A stretch of DNA of 64,000 nucleotides from CAWATZ01 sp963784995 (GTDB lineage: Bacteria; Planctomycetota; Planctomycetia; Gemmatales; Gemmataceae). Shown in pieces: positions 17,912 to 26,501 of the stretch (the stretch's first letter is position 1; each line of letters opens with the position of its first letter). The stretch is from the NCBI GenBank assembly GCA_963784995.1, contig CAWATZ010000013.1, positions 1-64,000 on the forward strand, in the 5' to 3' direction. Both the position numbers and the translations under genes were made by a program. Below the pieces are notes generated by a model that worked only from the letters and a program-made list of their open reading frames with translations, ran no database searches and was not told where the DNA came from.

Positions 17912-18063
17912 GGAAAGAGCCCGCCCCCACCGAGCAAGCTCGGTGGAGCGAGTGATTTTGCACTACCGGGAGCACAGCGCAGCCAAGCTCTTTGCTCTGT
18001 TTCTCCTTGTAGTGCAGAATCATGCGCTCCACCGAGCAAGCTCGGTGGGGGCGGGCCCTTTCC
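17912..18063. repeat. Large inverted-repeat element
   Basis: Arms of 55 bp (17912-17966 and 18009-18063) are inverted copies with few mismatches, each containing CACCGAGCAAGCTCGGTGG. A 42-bp loop separates them. The element lies among gene fragments (hydrolase tail on one side, methyltransferase head on the other), which suggests a mobile hairpin or MITE-like insertion rather than a terminator. Confidence 0.8.
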
Positions 18064-18184
18064 AGCACCCCTGTTGCTGCACGTCTCCAAAAAGTGAGAT
18101 AATCAATAATCGAGCATTCTGGAGTCATTCTACCACCACGCGACTCTACTGCCCACTGCTCACCGGGAAGAAAGGAGAGACGTC

Positions 18185-18277
18185 GTGTCCGCAACGCAGC
18201 AGAAGAAGGCGTTCAAAGGATGGGCGATGGAGGGGTTGACTGCCAACTGGTACGCCAGGAACACTCTTCGCAAGTAA
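18185..18277 (+). pseudogene. N-terminal fragment resembling a SAM methyltransferase
   Basis: Short frame of 30 residues beginning GTG 18185 after AAAGGAGAGACGTC. The phrase KGWAMEGLTANWYARNT resembles the first residues of class I SAM-dependent methyltransferases (MEGxIAxWYAxNT). A TAA at 18275 ends it after NTLRK with none of the SAM-binding motifs, so it is a fragment or a very short unrelated peptide. The 18278-18456 stretch downstream holds no recognisable gene. Confidence 0.45.
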
Positions 18278-18456
18278 CCGGACCTGGGGTCACGACCGTT
18301 ACAACGCCGGGGAGCAAGAGGATCGCTCGAACCGGCCCGGCAACAAAAAAACTTCCCCCGCGCGGCGGTCTTGTCCTGCCGATCACGACTTGTCGAATAA
18401 GAAAAACTCATGAAGACCCTGGTGGGAAGCAAACTTTTACTTGGAAGGGATGACCG

Positions 18457-19251
18457 ATGTTGAAACGCTCGATGCTTGCGGGCGGACTGGGTGTGCTGCT
18501 GATCGTGGTGGCAGCGGTGGCCCAGCCCCCGGGCGGGTTTCCGGGTGGCTTTCCAGGCGGCTTTCCAGGCGGGATGCCCGGCCCCTTCATGCCGGGCCAG
18601 CCCGGACAGGTCCTGTCGCCGTTCCTCCAGGAACGGCTCAAGCTGACCGCGGAGCAGAAAAAGAAGGTCGCGGAGCTTCAGAAAGAGAACGAGGCCAAAC
18701 TGGCGAAGATCCTGACGGAGGAGCAGAAGAAGCTGCTCCAACCCCAGCGCCCCGGCCCCGGTGGCCCCGGCGGCCCCGGGCCTGGCGGGTTTCCGGGCGG
18801 TTTCGGCCCTCCGGGCGGCTTTGGCCCTCCGGGCGGTTTCGGCCCTCCGGGCGGCTTCGGCGGCAACGCACCGGTGCCGCTGGCAGAGGTCAAGAAGCAG
18901 CTGGGCTCGACGGACGAGGAGTGGAAGGTCATTGGCCCGAAACTACAGAAGGTGACGACCACCCGGCAGCTCCTGACGGCGGACGCCGGGAACCCGGGCG
19001 CCGGGCCCCAACCGGGAGTGGGGTTTGGTGGTCCGATGGCAACCAACGTCATCAGCCAGGTCCAGTCCGAACTCCGGGCCGTCCTCAAGGACCCCAAGCA
19101 CACAAAGGCCGAGGTCGAGGAAAAGGTTGCCGCCGTCCGCAAGGCCCGGCAGAAGGTCCGGGCTGACCTGGAGGCGGCCCAGAAGGACCTGCTCCGGATG
19201 CTGACAAAGGATCAGGAAACCGTGCTGGTGAGCCTGGGGTATCTGGATTGA
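18457..19251 (+). CDS. Exported Gly/Pro/Phe-rich protein, Spy/LTXXQ-like
   Basis: Protein of 264 residues with a signal peptide (about 1-22), then repeated GGFPGG units, a helical segment LSPFLQERLKLTAEQKKKVA followed by LTEEQKKLL (LTxxQ-type motif seen in Spy-like periplasmic proteins), a second GGFGPP repeat block, and a long charged C-terminal helical region ending in LRMLTKDQETVLVSLGYLD. Likely periplasmic; no enzyme motif. ATG 18457 follows GGAAGGGATGACCG. Confidence 0.75.
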   Translation: MLKRSMLAGGLGVLLIVVAAVAQPPGGFPGGFPGGFPGGMPGPFMPGQPGQVLSPFLQERLKLTAEQKKKVAELQKENEAKLAKILTEEQKKLLQPQRPGPGGPGGPGPGGFPGGFGPPGGFGPPGGFGPPGGFGGNAPVPLAEVKKQLGSTDEEWKVIGPKLQKVTTTRQLLTADAGNPGAGPQPGVGFGGPMATNVISQVQSELRAVLKDPKHTKAEVEEKVAAVRKARQKVRADLEAAQKDLLRMLTKDQETVLVSLGYLD

Positions 19252-19271
19252 CGTGAACCGAATCCCCAGTT

Positions 19272-19472
19272 AGGCGGTTTCGGGAAAAAGGCTGGGCCAC
19301 CTTGCCCGTGGGTGCGCTGCGCGACCCACGGCTGGGCTATGGAACCCCTTCGGGGTAAGAAGACAACGGCGGCCCGGTTTTCTACCCCGAAGGGGTTCCA
19401 TAGCCCAGCCGTGGGTCGCGGCAGCGCACCCACGGGCAAGGTGGTGGCCCAATCTTTTTCCCGAAACCGCCT
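19272..19472. repeat. Large inverted repeat, related to family A core
   Basis: Arms of roughly 80 bp: the left begins AGGCGGTTTCGGGAAAAAGG and the right is its inverse ending CCGAAACCGCC. The arms include CGTGGGTGCGCTG/CAGCGCACCCACG and GGGCTATGGAACCCCTTCGG, recalling the GGGCTATC/CCCCTTCGGGG core of family A. It sits directly downstream of the Spy-like gene and is fused to a family B repeat. Confidence 0.85.
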
Positions 19473-19556
19473 TAGCCGCGACGCAGAGCGCGGCCAAGCT
19501 CCACCCTCCGGAGGCGACCCGCGCTCCGCTGCGCTGCGCTCCGCGTCGCGGCTAAC
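19472..19556. repeat. Palindromic intergenic repeat, family B copy 2
   Basis: Ends TTAGCCGCGACGCAGAGCG and GCTCCGCGTCGCGGCTAA match family B copy 1 at 9999-10100, while the central loop differs. It lies immediately upstream of the HEAT-repeat gene, the same position relative to a gene start as copy 1. Confidence 0.88.
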
Positions 19557-19576
19557 AAGAACAAGGAATCCAATTG

Positions 19577-21328
19577 ATGCGCTGCAAGTGCCGGTTGGTC
19601 GTGATGCTGTCCTGCTGGCTAATGTCCGTGGCGACGGCCCGGGCCTACGTGGACCTGGCGCCGACGCTGGGCCGGATCGTCCGCGAGAGCCAGGCGATCA
19701 CCCTGGCCGAGGTGGATCGCTTCAGCCGGGACAAGGGGGCGGTCATCCTGAAAAAAGTCCGCGACCTGAAGGGACAGACGGGGACCGAGCCGATCAAGCA
19801 CCGGCTGGTGCGTGCCAGCGAGTCCGGCGTGGACTGGCCGATCCTGGAATGGGCGGCTCCTGGGCGGCGCTGCGTGCTGTTCCAGACCGGCAAAGCGACC
19901 ATCGTTTGCGTGGGCGAGGGGTGGTATCAGGTTCAGGCGGGAGAGAACGGCTGGTGGCAGATTGGCGTTCCGCGTCCGGACCTGCCCCTGGCCTATTACG
20001 GCCCGGTGTCGCGGCTGGCCGAGGCCGTTCCGCTGATGGTGGCCGGCAAGAGCGCGGTCATCACGACCTTGCCGCACGGGGCCGACCAGCAAGGGGCGAG
20101 CTTCGACCTGGCGCTGAACCGGGCCGGTCTGCCGGGGTTGGTGAAGGTGCAGCGCATCCGGGCCAGCCTGGGCATGCCGCACGTGGCCATGGGCGTGGGC
20201 TCGAACCCGGCCTACGTCCTGGGCATGGGCCGGGCCGACCGGGCCGACCTGCCCGCCCTGCGGGAGAAACTGCGTGCGAGCGATGCCACGGTGCGAGCCG
20301 AAAGCGCGGCCGACATCGGCTTCCTGGGCCCGGACGGCGCTGACGCGGCCGGGGATCTGGCGAAGTTGCTCGAAGCCGAGCCCTCGGTTCGGCTGGCCGC
20401 GGCCTCGGCGCTGCTGCGCGTCAAGCGCGGGGACGCCGGTGCCAGCGACGTTCTGGCCAAAGGCTTGACCAGCACGGACGCGGGAACCCGGCGGCAGGCG
20501 GCGCGGGCCACGGGGCTGGCTGGTCCGGCGGCCGCTGCGCTGGCGCCCAAGCTCGGGACCTTGCTGGCCGATCCTGATACGCTCATCCGCCGCACGGCGC
20601 TGCAGGCTCTCGGCACCCTGGGACCGTCAGCCGCCGGCACGCGGGAAGCGGTGACCGCCCTGCTGGCCCAGAAGGAAACCGCCATCGACGCGGCCGACGC
20701 GCTGGGCCGGATGGGGCCCGCCGCCCGGCCGTCCCTGAAGGCGCTGGCGCCGCTGCTGTCTTCCGAGTCGCCCGCGAAGCGCTGGGCGGCCGTTCGCGCC
20801 ATGGCCCAGATCGGCGGCCCGGACGCGGGCCCGGCGGTCAAGTACCTGATCGGCGAACTGCCGAAGGCCTCCGAGATCGACGGCTACAACATGCTGATCT
20901 ACCTGGCCCTGCTCGGCCCGGTCGCCCGGGACGCGATCCCTGCCGTTCGCACCTCGCGGGTCCGCAACCCCATCCTCCGGCAGATGACCGCCTGGGCCAT
21001 CGACCCCGGCGAGGACCTGCCCGGGTTCGGCGGGTTCGGCAACGTCGATTTCGCCCAGTACGTGTTCACCGCCTACGTCCAGGAGCTGGGCGATCATCTC
21101 AAGCCGGCGGCGCGGTCGCTGGCCCGGAAGATCATGGCCGGCAAGGCTGGTCAGGTGCCCGCCTGGGGCTACAAGCTGCTGGCACGCTTTCCCGAGGAGA
21201 CTCTGCCCCTGCTGACGCCGGGCCTGGCCGACAAGGATCTGGTCATGCGCGAGCGGGCAACCGTGGCGCTGGGGTACGATGGGGGCCAGCGGCGGCGTCC
21301 GCGAAAGCGCAAGTGGCTCAGGCGCTGA
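19577..21328 (+). CDS. Exported HEAT-repeat protein, C-terminal frameshift
   Basis: Protein with signal peptide (about 1-23) and an N-terminal domain beginning YVDLAPTLGRIVRESQAITL, then five or more HEAT/PBS-lyase-like repeats (about residues 215-420), such as LRASDATVRAESAADIGFLG and LADPDTLIRRTALQALGTLG. Probably a periplasmic scaffold. The frame ends at 21328 in an atypical basic tail. A one-base shift near 21285, close to a GGGGG run, restores a natural HEAT-like end (AKAQVAQALKAATDEKERLL to EIEAERGN) with a stop at 21403-21405. The intended product is thus about 609 residues. ATG 19577 follows AAGGAATCCAATTG. Confidence 0.82.
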   Translation: MRCKCRLVVMLSCWLMSVATARAYVDLAPTLGRIVRESQAITLAEVDRFSRDKGAVILKKVRDLKGQTGTEPIKHRLVRASESGVDWPILEWAAPGRRCVLFQTGKATIVCVGEGWYQVQAGENGWWQIGVPRPDLPLAYYGPVSRLAEAVPLMVAGKSAVITTLPHGADQQGASFDLALNRAGLPGLVKVQRIRASLGMPHVAMGVGSNPAYVLGMGRADRADLPALREKLRASDATVRAESAADIGFLGPDGADAAGDLAKLLEAEPSVRLAAASALLRVKRGDAGASDVLAKGLTSTDAGTRRQAARATGLAGPAAAALAPKLGTLLADPDTLIRRTALQALGTLGPSAAGTREAVTALLAQKETAIDAADALGRMGPAARPSLKALAPLLSSESPAKRWAAVRAMAQIGGPDAGPAVKYLIGELPKASEIDGYNMLIYLALLGPVARDAIPAVRTSRVRNPILRQMTAWAIDPGEDLPGFGGFGNVDFAQYVFTAYVQELGDHLKPAARSLARKIMAGKAGQVPAWGYKLLARFPEETLPLLTPGLADKDLVMRERATVALGYDGGQRRRPRKRKWLRR

Positions 21329-21550
21329 AAGCGGCGACGGACGAGAAGGAACGGCTGTTGCTGAGGTGGTGTTTGCGTGAGATCGAGGCGGAACGCGGCA
21401 ACTGAGCAGGCTGCCAGCCAGCCCGCCATCTTTTCGAGGTTGGCCGAGAGGCCAGAACGAGCCGGGAGTTGCCGGAGGAGTGCCACAGGGCGTCATTTTC
21501 CTGTCTGTCTGCCACGTGCCAGGGTATTCGGGGGCGCATGCGTCCCGTTT

Positions 21551-21595
21551 GTGAAAATACGTGCGTCCCCTTTCCTGGCCCCCTTTCCTGGCCGG
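21551..21595. repeat. Interspersed repeat, family C copy 1
   Basis: GTGAAAATACGTGCGTCCCC then TTTCCTGGCCCCCTTTCCTG. The same sequence recurs at 25625-25674 and, as one arm of a hairpin, at 26308-26402. The rest of 21406-21681 shows no gene. Confidence 0.85.
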
Positions 21596-21681
21596 TTCTC
21601 CCCAATGATCGGCACACGGAGCAGTTTTCTTTGGACAGGGCTCTTGACCCCTGTTATCCTGCGGCCAAAGGAGATAGCCCG

Positions 21682-24257
21682 ATGGACCAAAACCCGCCGC
21701 CGGATCGCACGCAGATCCGGTCTGCCGCTGATGCCCCCGCCCAACGCCCGGAGGCTTCCGCCATTGTCGCTGCAACGGAGGTCCCTCGGGCCAGTACCGC
21801 TCCGGCTTCGCTGACGCCCCTCGCCTGGCTCAGACAGAGCGCCGTCTACCTGCTGCTCATGACCGCCTTTGTGGCCTGGCTCTGCAGCCGCTTTGGGGCT
21901 GATGGCCTGGGGAGAGCGTTGCTCGTCTGCTTCGCCTTGGGGTTCATCCTCTTTGTCCACGTGCTAGGCCATTTCCTGGCTGCCAGGTGGTGCAACGTCC
22001 ACGTCCGAACATTGAGTTTTGGTTTCGGTCCTGCCCTGCCCGGCTTGTCGTTTCAGGGGCGAGAAACCCTTTACAAGGTCTCGCTGTTGCCCTTTGCCGG
22101 CTATGTCACGATGGTCGGCAGGGGCAAAACGGCCGCCGAGGAGAAGAAGGACCCACGCTCGTTCCAGAACAAGACATTCGCCGCGCGCTTGCTGATCGTT
22201 TCCGCGGGCATCCTGATGAACGTGCTGCTGGGTTTCCTCTGCTTCTTTCTGGTCTATCTGTTCCACGGAATCGAACGACCGCCGGGGGTGATCTCGCTAG
22301 TCGAGGCCGGCTCGGTGGCCTGGAAAGCGGGCGTCCGCAGCGATTCCACCATCAAACAGATTGGCAGCGCGAGCAACCCGTATTTCGATCAGGTCAGGGT
22401 CGAGGTCGCGCTGTCCAAACCCGGCCAGGCGATCCCCTTCGTCTTCCAGAACAGCAACTACCCGAACGGCCTTCTCGAGGTCAACCTGGAGCCGCGCAGG
22501 AGCGCACGGACCCGTTTCCGGTGATTGGCGTGGTCCCCCCCAACCGGCTAAAGCTGCTGCCGCGCGAAGCGGCCAGGAAGCACGAGCTTCCCGTCTCCTA
22601 CTCCAGCCCGGCCGCTTACGCCCGAAAGTTGGACCTCATGCCGGGCGACCTGGTCGTCAAGGCCAGTGACCCGGCCAGGGGCGGAGCGCTGAGTGAGCTG
22701 CCCCATGATGCCGGAAGGGGGACCTTCGACGCCGTGGCCCTGTGCGGGCGGATGATCTCTCTGGGAAGAAACGAGATGAAGCTGGAGGTCCTGCGGGCCA
22801 ACGGCAAGCGCGAAGTGATAGCCGTGCCGGCAGTTGGTTTTGATTTCGGCGACAGCATTGTCGGCACGACCGATCCCGACACGCCGAAGCGACCCTTCAA
22901 CGTCAAGGATTTACCGGTGGATGAGGAGCTGACGAGGAATGCGGGCGAACGAGCCTGTGACGTGTCCACGTATCGCAAGCGGCTCCGGCAGATGGCGGGC
23001 GAGCCGATGGTGATCCAGGTGATCCGCGACAGGGACAAATCGGCGACCCCGGTGAACTTGCTCGTGCCCCCCGCGTTTCACTGGGACCTGGGCGTCTGCA
23101 TGGAGATGGGCGAGGTGGCCGCGATGCGCGACGACTCGCCGGCCGCCCGGGCCGGGCTGCAGCCGGCCGGTGGCCAGGTGCCTCGTGGGGACAGCCTGAC
23201 GAAGCTGGTGGTCGAGTACAGAGACGGCAAGAGGCCGACCGGCACGAGGGACATCCCGATGGCGGACCCAACGCGTCTGCCGTTCGAGCTGGCCAGGGCG
23301 GCGCGGGAGCGGCCCGTGCCGGACCAGCCGGTCACGGTTCGCGCGACCGTGCTGCGGCCCAACCCGGCCATGCACAAGGTCGAAGCCAGGGAGCTGGTGA
23401 TGCTGTGGGACGACAGCTGGGACTTCCAGGAGGAAGGCCCGCTCTACGCCGGGTCGCCCCTATCGATTCCCCAGCTGGGGATTGCCTATCGCGTCCAGGC
23501 GGTCGTGGCCAAGGTCAAGGACGGGTCGGCCGCCGCCAGGGCGGGCCTGCGGAAAGACGATGTGTTCGAGGCGGTCTCCTTGCTCCAGGGCGACGGCAAG
23601 ATCGACCAGGCCCACTGGAGCCGATATTTCGATCTGAAGTCGGCACGCGGTCCGGAGGGTCGGGAAGTCCCTGATTGCTGGCCGCCTTTCTTCTGGATGC
23701 TGCAGCGTGCCGACCACCACGCGCTCCTGGCTCAGGTTCGCCGGGGTGATCGGCTGCTGAACGAGCCCGTCATCCTGGAAGCCGAACAGGACCCGACCTG
23801 GCCGCTGGAGGACAGGGGTCTGCTGCTGTCCAGCGACTTTCGCTGGCAGAAGGCCGACGGCGTCGTGGAAGCCGTGACTCTCGGAATGGAGAGGACGGCG
23901 ACCTTCCTCGGGGGGATGTGGCGCAACGTGAGAGGCCTGGTCAGCGGCCGGATCTCCACGCAAACCCTGGGCGGCCCCGTTGAGTTGGTGTCGTCCACCT
24001 CCGCAGCGGCGAATGAACCCTACGTCCTTCTGCTGTGGCTCGGCATGATTAGCCTGAACCTGGCGTTCATCAACTTCTTGCCCCTGCCCTTGCTGGATGG
24101 CCGGGACATGGTCGTCCTGGCTTGTGAAAAGGTCGTGGGCAAACGGCTGTCCCAAATCCTGTGGACCGTCATCACCGTCCTGGGGTGGGCGCTCATCGGA
24201 GTGATGCTGCTGTCCTCCATCTATCTCGAGTTGAGGCAACGAATCCTGGCCCGGTGA
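21682..24257 (+). pseudogene. RseP-like M50 membrane metalloprotease homologue with altered active site and frameshift
   Basis: Site-2-protease/RseP-type protein split over two frames. The first part (ATG 21682 after AAAGGAGATAGCCCG) has membrane helices and the zinc motif in the first catalytic helix, but it reads H93-V-L-G-H97 instead of HExGH: GTG replaces the catalytic GAG. Near 22490 (about residue 270) the frame breaks and continues one base off as DPFPVIGVVPPNRLKLLP, with PDZ-like segments (DSPAARAGLQPAG, DGSAAARAGLRKDD) and the second membrane motif INFLPLPLLDGRDMV, ending at 24257. A normal homologue would cleave membrane-bound anti-sigma factors; this one should be catalytically dead even if the frame is intact. 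Confidence 0.88.
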
Positions 24258-24297
24258 GAGGCTCTTCCGAAGTCGCCTCGAAGCGCTGAGCAAGGAG

Positions 24298-25050
24298 TCA
24301 AATGGGCGGCGCGGGTGGCGGGGTGATCGATGGCTGGGTGAGCTGTTTGCGGTAGTCAGCCAGATAGTCCTCGATCCTCTGGATGGCGTTGGCGTGCTCG
24401 GCCAAGTTCTCTTCGTCGAGAAGACTGGCCTCAAACGGGCTGCCGGGGGTAGGGCGCCGAAGGACCGCCAGCTGGATCGGCCCGTTGATGCCGCCGGTGT
24501 TGAGCTGAATGGCGTTGTGCAGAGCCCAGGATGCAGCCAGAACCCCCTCGGCGAGAGTCGGCTGGGCGTCGCGGAACAGCGTGCGGCGCAGCAGGCCGAA
24601 GAAGGGATCGGTGATCATCTGGCCGCTGCCCATCGACACGAACCAGGTGTCGGCAGTCTTCATCTCGGGCTGGAAGTCGGTGAGGGCGAACTCGCAGAGG
24701 TGAAAGCCGCCCTGGCAGGCAAAAGCCACCAGGGCGCCGAGTTGCCCCGGCTGGAGGAGAGTGAACTGCATGTTGCGGAGCATGGCCTGGCTAATGCGCA
24801 CGGCGACTTCCAGAGGGTGCAGCGTCAGCCAGTCCTGGATTTGCTGTCGCAACTGCGAGAGTACGTGGTTCAACCGCTGCCCCAGGCCGCCGGCACCAGT
24901 GGTCGCGAAAAGAACATCGTTGCCAACGAGGAAGGTCTTGCGGACGGGTTGCTCGATGGTGTTCAGATGGGGGGCCGCGGCAAAGGTGGCCGATCCATCC
25001 GAGCCGACGACGACACCATCCTGACACAGCACCCCAACGAGGACCGTCAT
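24298..25050 (-). CDS. Proteasome beta-subunit-like Ntn hydrolase
   Basis: Protein of 250 residues. The start MTVLVGVLCQDGVVVGSDGS places Thr2 as a potential N-terminal nucleophile after Met removal; Asp18 in GSDG and Lys38 in VRKTFLVG match the Thr1-Asp17-Lys33 triad of proteasome beta subunits, and SMGSGQMI resembles the later Ser-Gly-Ser/Gly segment. The C-terminus is a short helix and a Pro-rich tail. It is neither HslV nor actinobacterial PrcB, both of which differ in length and context. Its ATG overlaps the stop of the upstream gene by ATGA (25047-25050), so translation of the two is coupled. Role unknown; peptidase or amidase activity is possible. Confidence 0.65.
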   Translation of the reverse strand: MTVLVGVLCQDGVVVGSDGSATFAAAPHLNTIEQPVRKTFLVGNDVLFATTGAGGLGQRLNHVLSQLRQQIQDWLTLHPLEVAVRISQAMLRNMQFTLLQPGQLGALVAFACQGGFHLCEFALTDFQPEMKTADTWFVSMGSGQMITDPFFGLLRRTLFRDAQPTLAEGVLAASWALHNAIQLNTGGINGPIQLAVLRRPTPGSPFEASLLDEENLAEHANAIQRIEDYLADYRKQLTQPSITPPPAPPI

Positions 25051-25481
25051 GGCACCTCCGCGAAGACGCTCCTGGCCTTCATCTCGGGGAACGCCTGGTA
25101 GACGTAGGACAGCAGGGACTCGAAGGACTGCTGCTGCACCCAGGCGCACAGCTGGCGCAGGTAGTCTGCCGTCGCCGCAGGGAACCGGGCGAGGAAACCT
25201 TTCCCTGCTGACAGGCCTTCGGGAGTCGGCCGGTAGCTGGGCGGCCCGTTCGGGAGGGCCGTGATGATCACCAGGCCCCGCGCTGCCAGGGCACGCAGGT
25301 CCGCGTAGACAGCCTGATCGAAAGGCCCATAGTCGTAGGGCTGGAAGTCGAACCAGGGGCCGCCGACCTGTTCCGGCACGGTCCTGTCAATCAGGAAGAA
25401 CAACTTCTGCACTTGAACCGGGGTGTGCGCCTCCCCGTCCCCGGCGGCGAGCACCGCGAGCATGAACTCTTGCCGTGTCAT
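25047..25481 (-). CDS. Panacea/SocA-like domain protein
   Basis: Protein of 144 residues from ATG 25481. The segments TPVQVQKLFFLIDRTVPEQV and WFDFQPYDYGPFDQAVYADL resemble the SocA/Panacea (DUF4065-like) fold used by antitoxins and proteolysis adaptors, where a PYDYGP or YGP signature is typical. It precedes and overlaps the proteasome-like gene by 4 nt. By analogy with SocA, which delivers SocB to ClpXP, a role in substrate recognition or toxin neutralisation is a reasonable guess, not shown by the sequence. A winged-helix regulatory role is the alternative. Confidence 0.5.
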   Translation of the reverse strand: MTRQEFMLAVLAAGDGEAHTPVQVQKLFFLIDRTVPEQVGGPWFDFQPYDYGPFDQAVYADLRALAARGLVIITALPNGPPSYRPTPEGLSAGKGFLARFPAATADYLRQLCAWVQQQSFESLLSYVYQAFPEMKARSVFAEVP

Positions 25482-25624
25482 GGTCTCTACCCGCTGTCTG
25501 TGGTTCGGATGGCCTGTCGTCCGATCCGGGGCCAACACACCCGGTTCACTGAGCTATTGTACGGCTGGAAGTCTGACCATCGCCAGAGCAGTTGGCCGGC
25601 TATTACATCGCTTATCTTCCCGCC

Positions 25625-25674
25625 GTGAAAATACATGCGTCCCCTTTCCTGGCCCCGTCCCCTTTCCTGGCCGG
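25625..25674. repeat. Interspersed repeat, family C copy 2
   Basis: GTGAAAATACATGCGTCCCC, TTTCCTGGCCCC and a second TTTCCTGGCCGG, as in copy 1. It lies in the divergent gap 25482-25800, which otherwise shows no gene. Confidence 0.85.
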
Positions 25675-25800
25675 TACACATTTCGGTACGTTCCCCTTTC
25701 ATCCGACAATCTGGTGGGCAAGGCGGTTTTTCCTTGACAGCCCAGCGAGGGCGCTGGACGATACGGCAAGACAACCATTCTTCTCCCAGGAGTACGAACC

Positions 25801-26292
25801 ATGACCCGCTGGACCATTGTTGTCCTTGTGTTACTGCTGGCGCTGTCCCTCGCTCCCACGCCGTCCAGTAATGCCCAGAAGTACGACCTCGACAAGCCGA
25901 CTGGCGAATGGAAATCGCAGGGTGGCACCAACACGATTACCTTCAAGAGCGGCAACCGGCTTGTATGGCAAATCGGGCAGCCGTCCGGGCAAGGGTTCGC
26001 CTTGATTGAAGCGGACTATGCCACAACCAAGGACAGCAGGATCTACGGGATTGTGACAAAGATTGTCTCTAATGCGGGAACTGCGCAGAGCCTTCCCGAA
26101 GAAGACGATACCTTCTCCTTCCGCTTTCGGATCGACGAAGACGAGTTGAGCGTGAAAGACGTGAAGGGCAAGGGCTTTGAACAGTTGAAGAGCGCTGCGG
26201 GCCGATACAAGAAGGTTGACGAAAAGCCGGCGACAACGAAAGGAGAGCTGAAGACAACAAAGACAAAGGAAGAGCCGAAGACAACGAAGTGA
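25801..26292 (+). CDS. Exported small protein of unknown function
   Basis: Protein of 163 residues with a clear signal peptide (about 1-25). The mature part has lipocalin- or META-like beta strands (GEWKSQGGTNTITFKSGNRL, SFRFRIDEDELSVKDVKGKG) and ends in a Lys/Thr-rich repeat tail (KGELKTTKTKEEPKTTK). No known catalytic motif. The KT-rich tail suggests cell-wall or nucleic-acid contact. ATG 25801 follows CCCAGGAGTACGAACC. Confidence 0.75.
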   Translation: MTRWTIVVLVLLLALSLAPTPSSNAQKYDLDKPTGEWKSQGGTNTITFKSGNRLVWQIGQPSGQGFALIEADYATTKDSRIYGIVTKIVSNAGTAQSLPEEDDTFSFRFRIDEDELSVKDVKGKGFEQLKSAAGRYKKVDEKPATTKGELKTTKTKEEPKTTK

Positions 26293-26307
26293 CGCCGGCA
26301 CCATGCC

Positions 26308-26402
26308 CCGGCCAGGAAAGGGGACGCACATATTGTCACAAACCGCCGTGACAATACATGCGTCCCCTTTCCTGGCCCCCTTTCCTGGCCTTTCCTGGCC
26401 GG
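26308..26402. terminator. Hairpin, family C copy 3, after small exported gene
   Basis: CCGGCCAGGAAAGGGGACGC (left) pairs with GCGTCCCCTTTCCTGGCC (right) around a TTGTCAC...GTGACAA inner stem. It begins 15 bp after the stop of the 25801 gene and may terminate it. It contains the complete family C unit. Confidence 0.6.
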
Positions 26403-26501
26403 CTCTACCCATTGCAACAAGTCGCCGCGCAAGAGAAAGGGCGAAGGTACGGCAACCCTCTGCTGCCGTCCTTCGCCCTTTCTCGTTTCGCTCTGGCTTT
26501 C

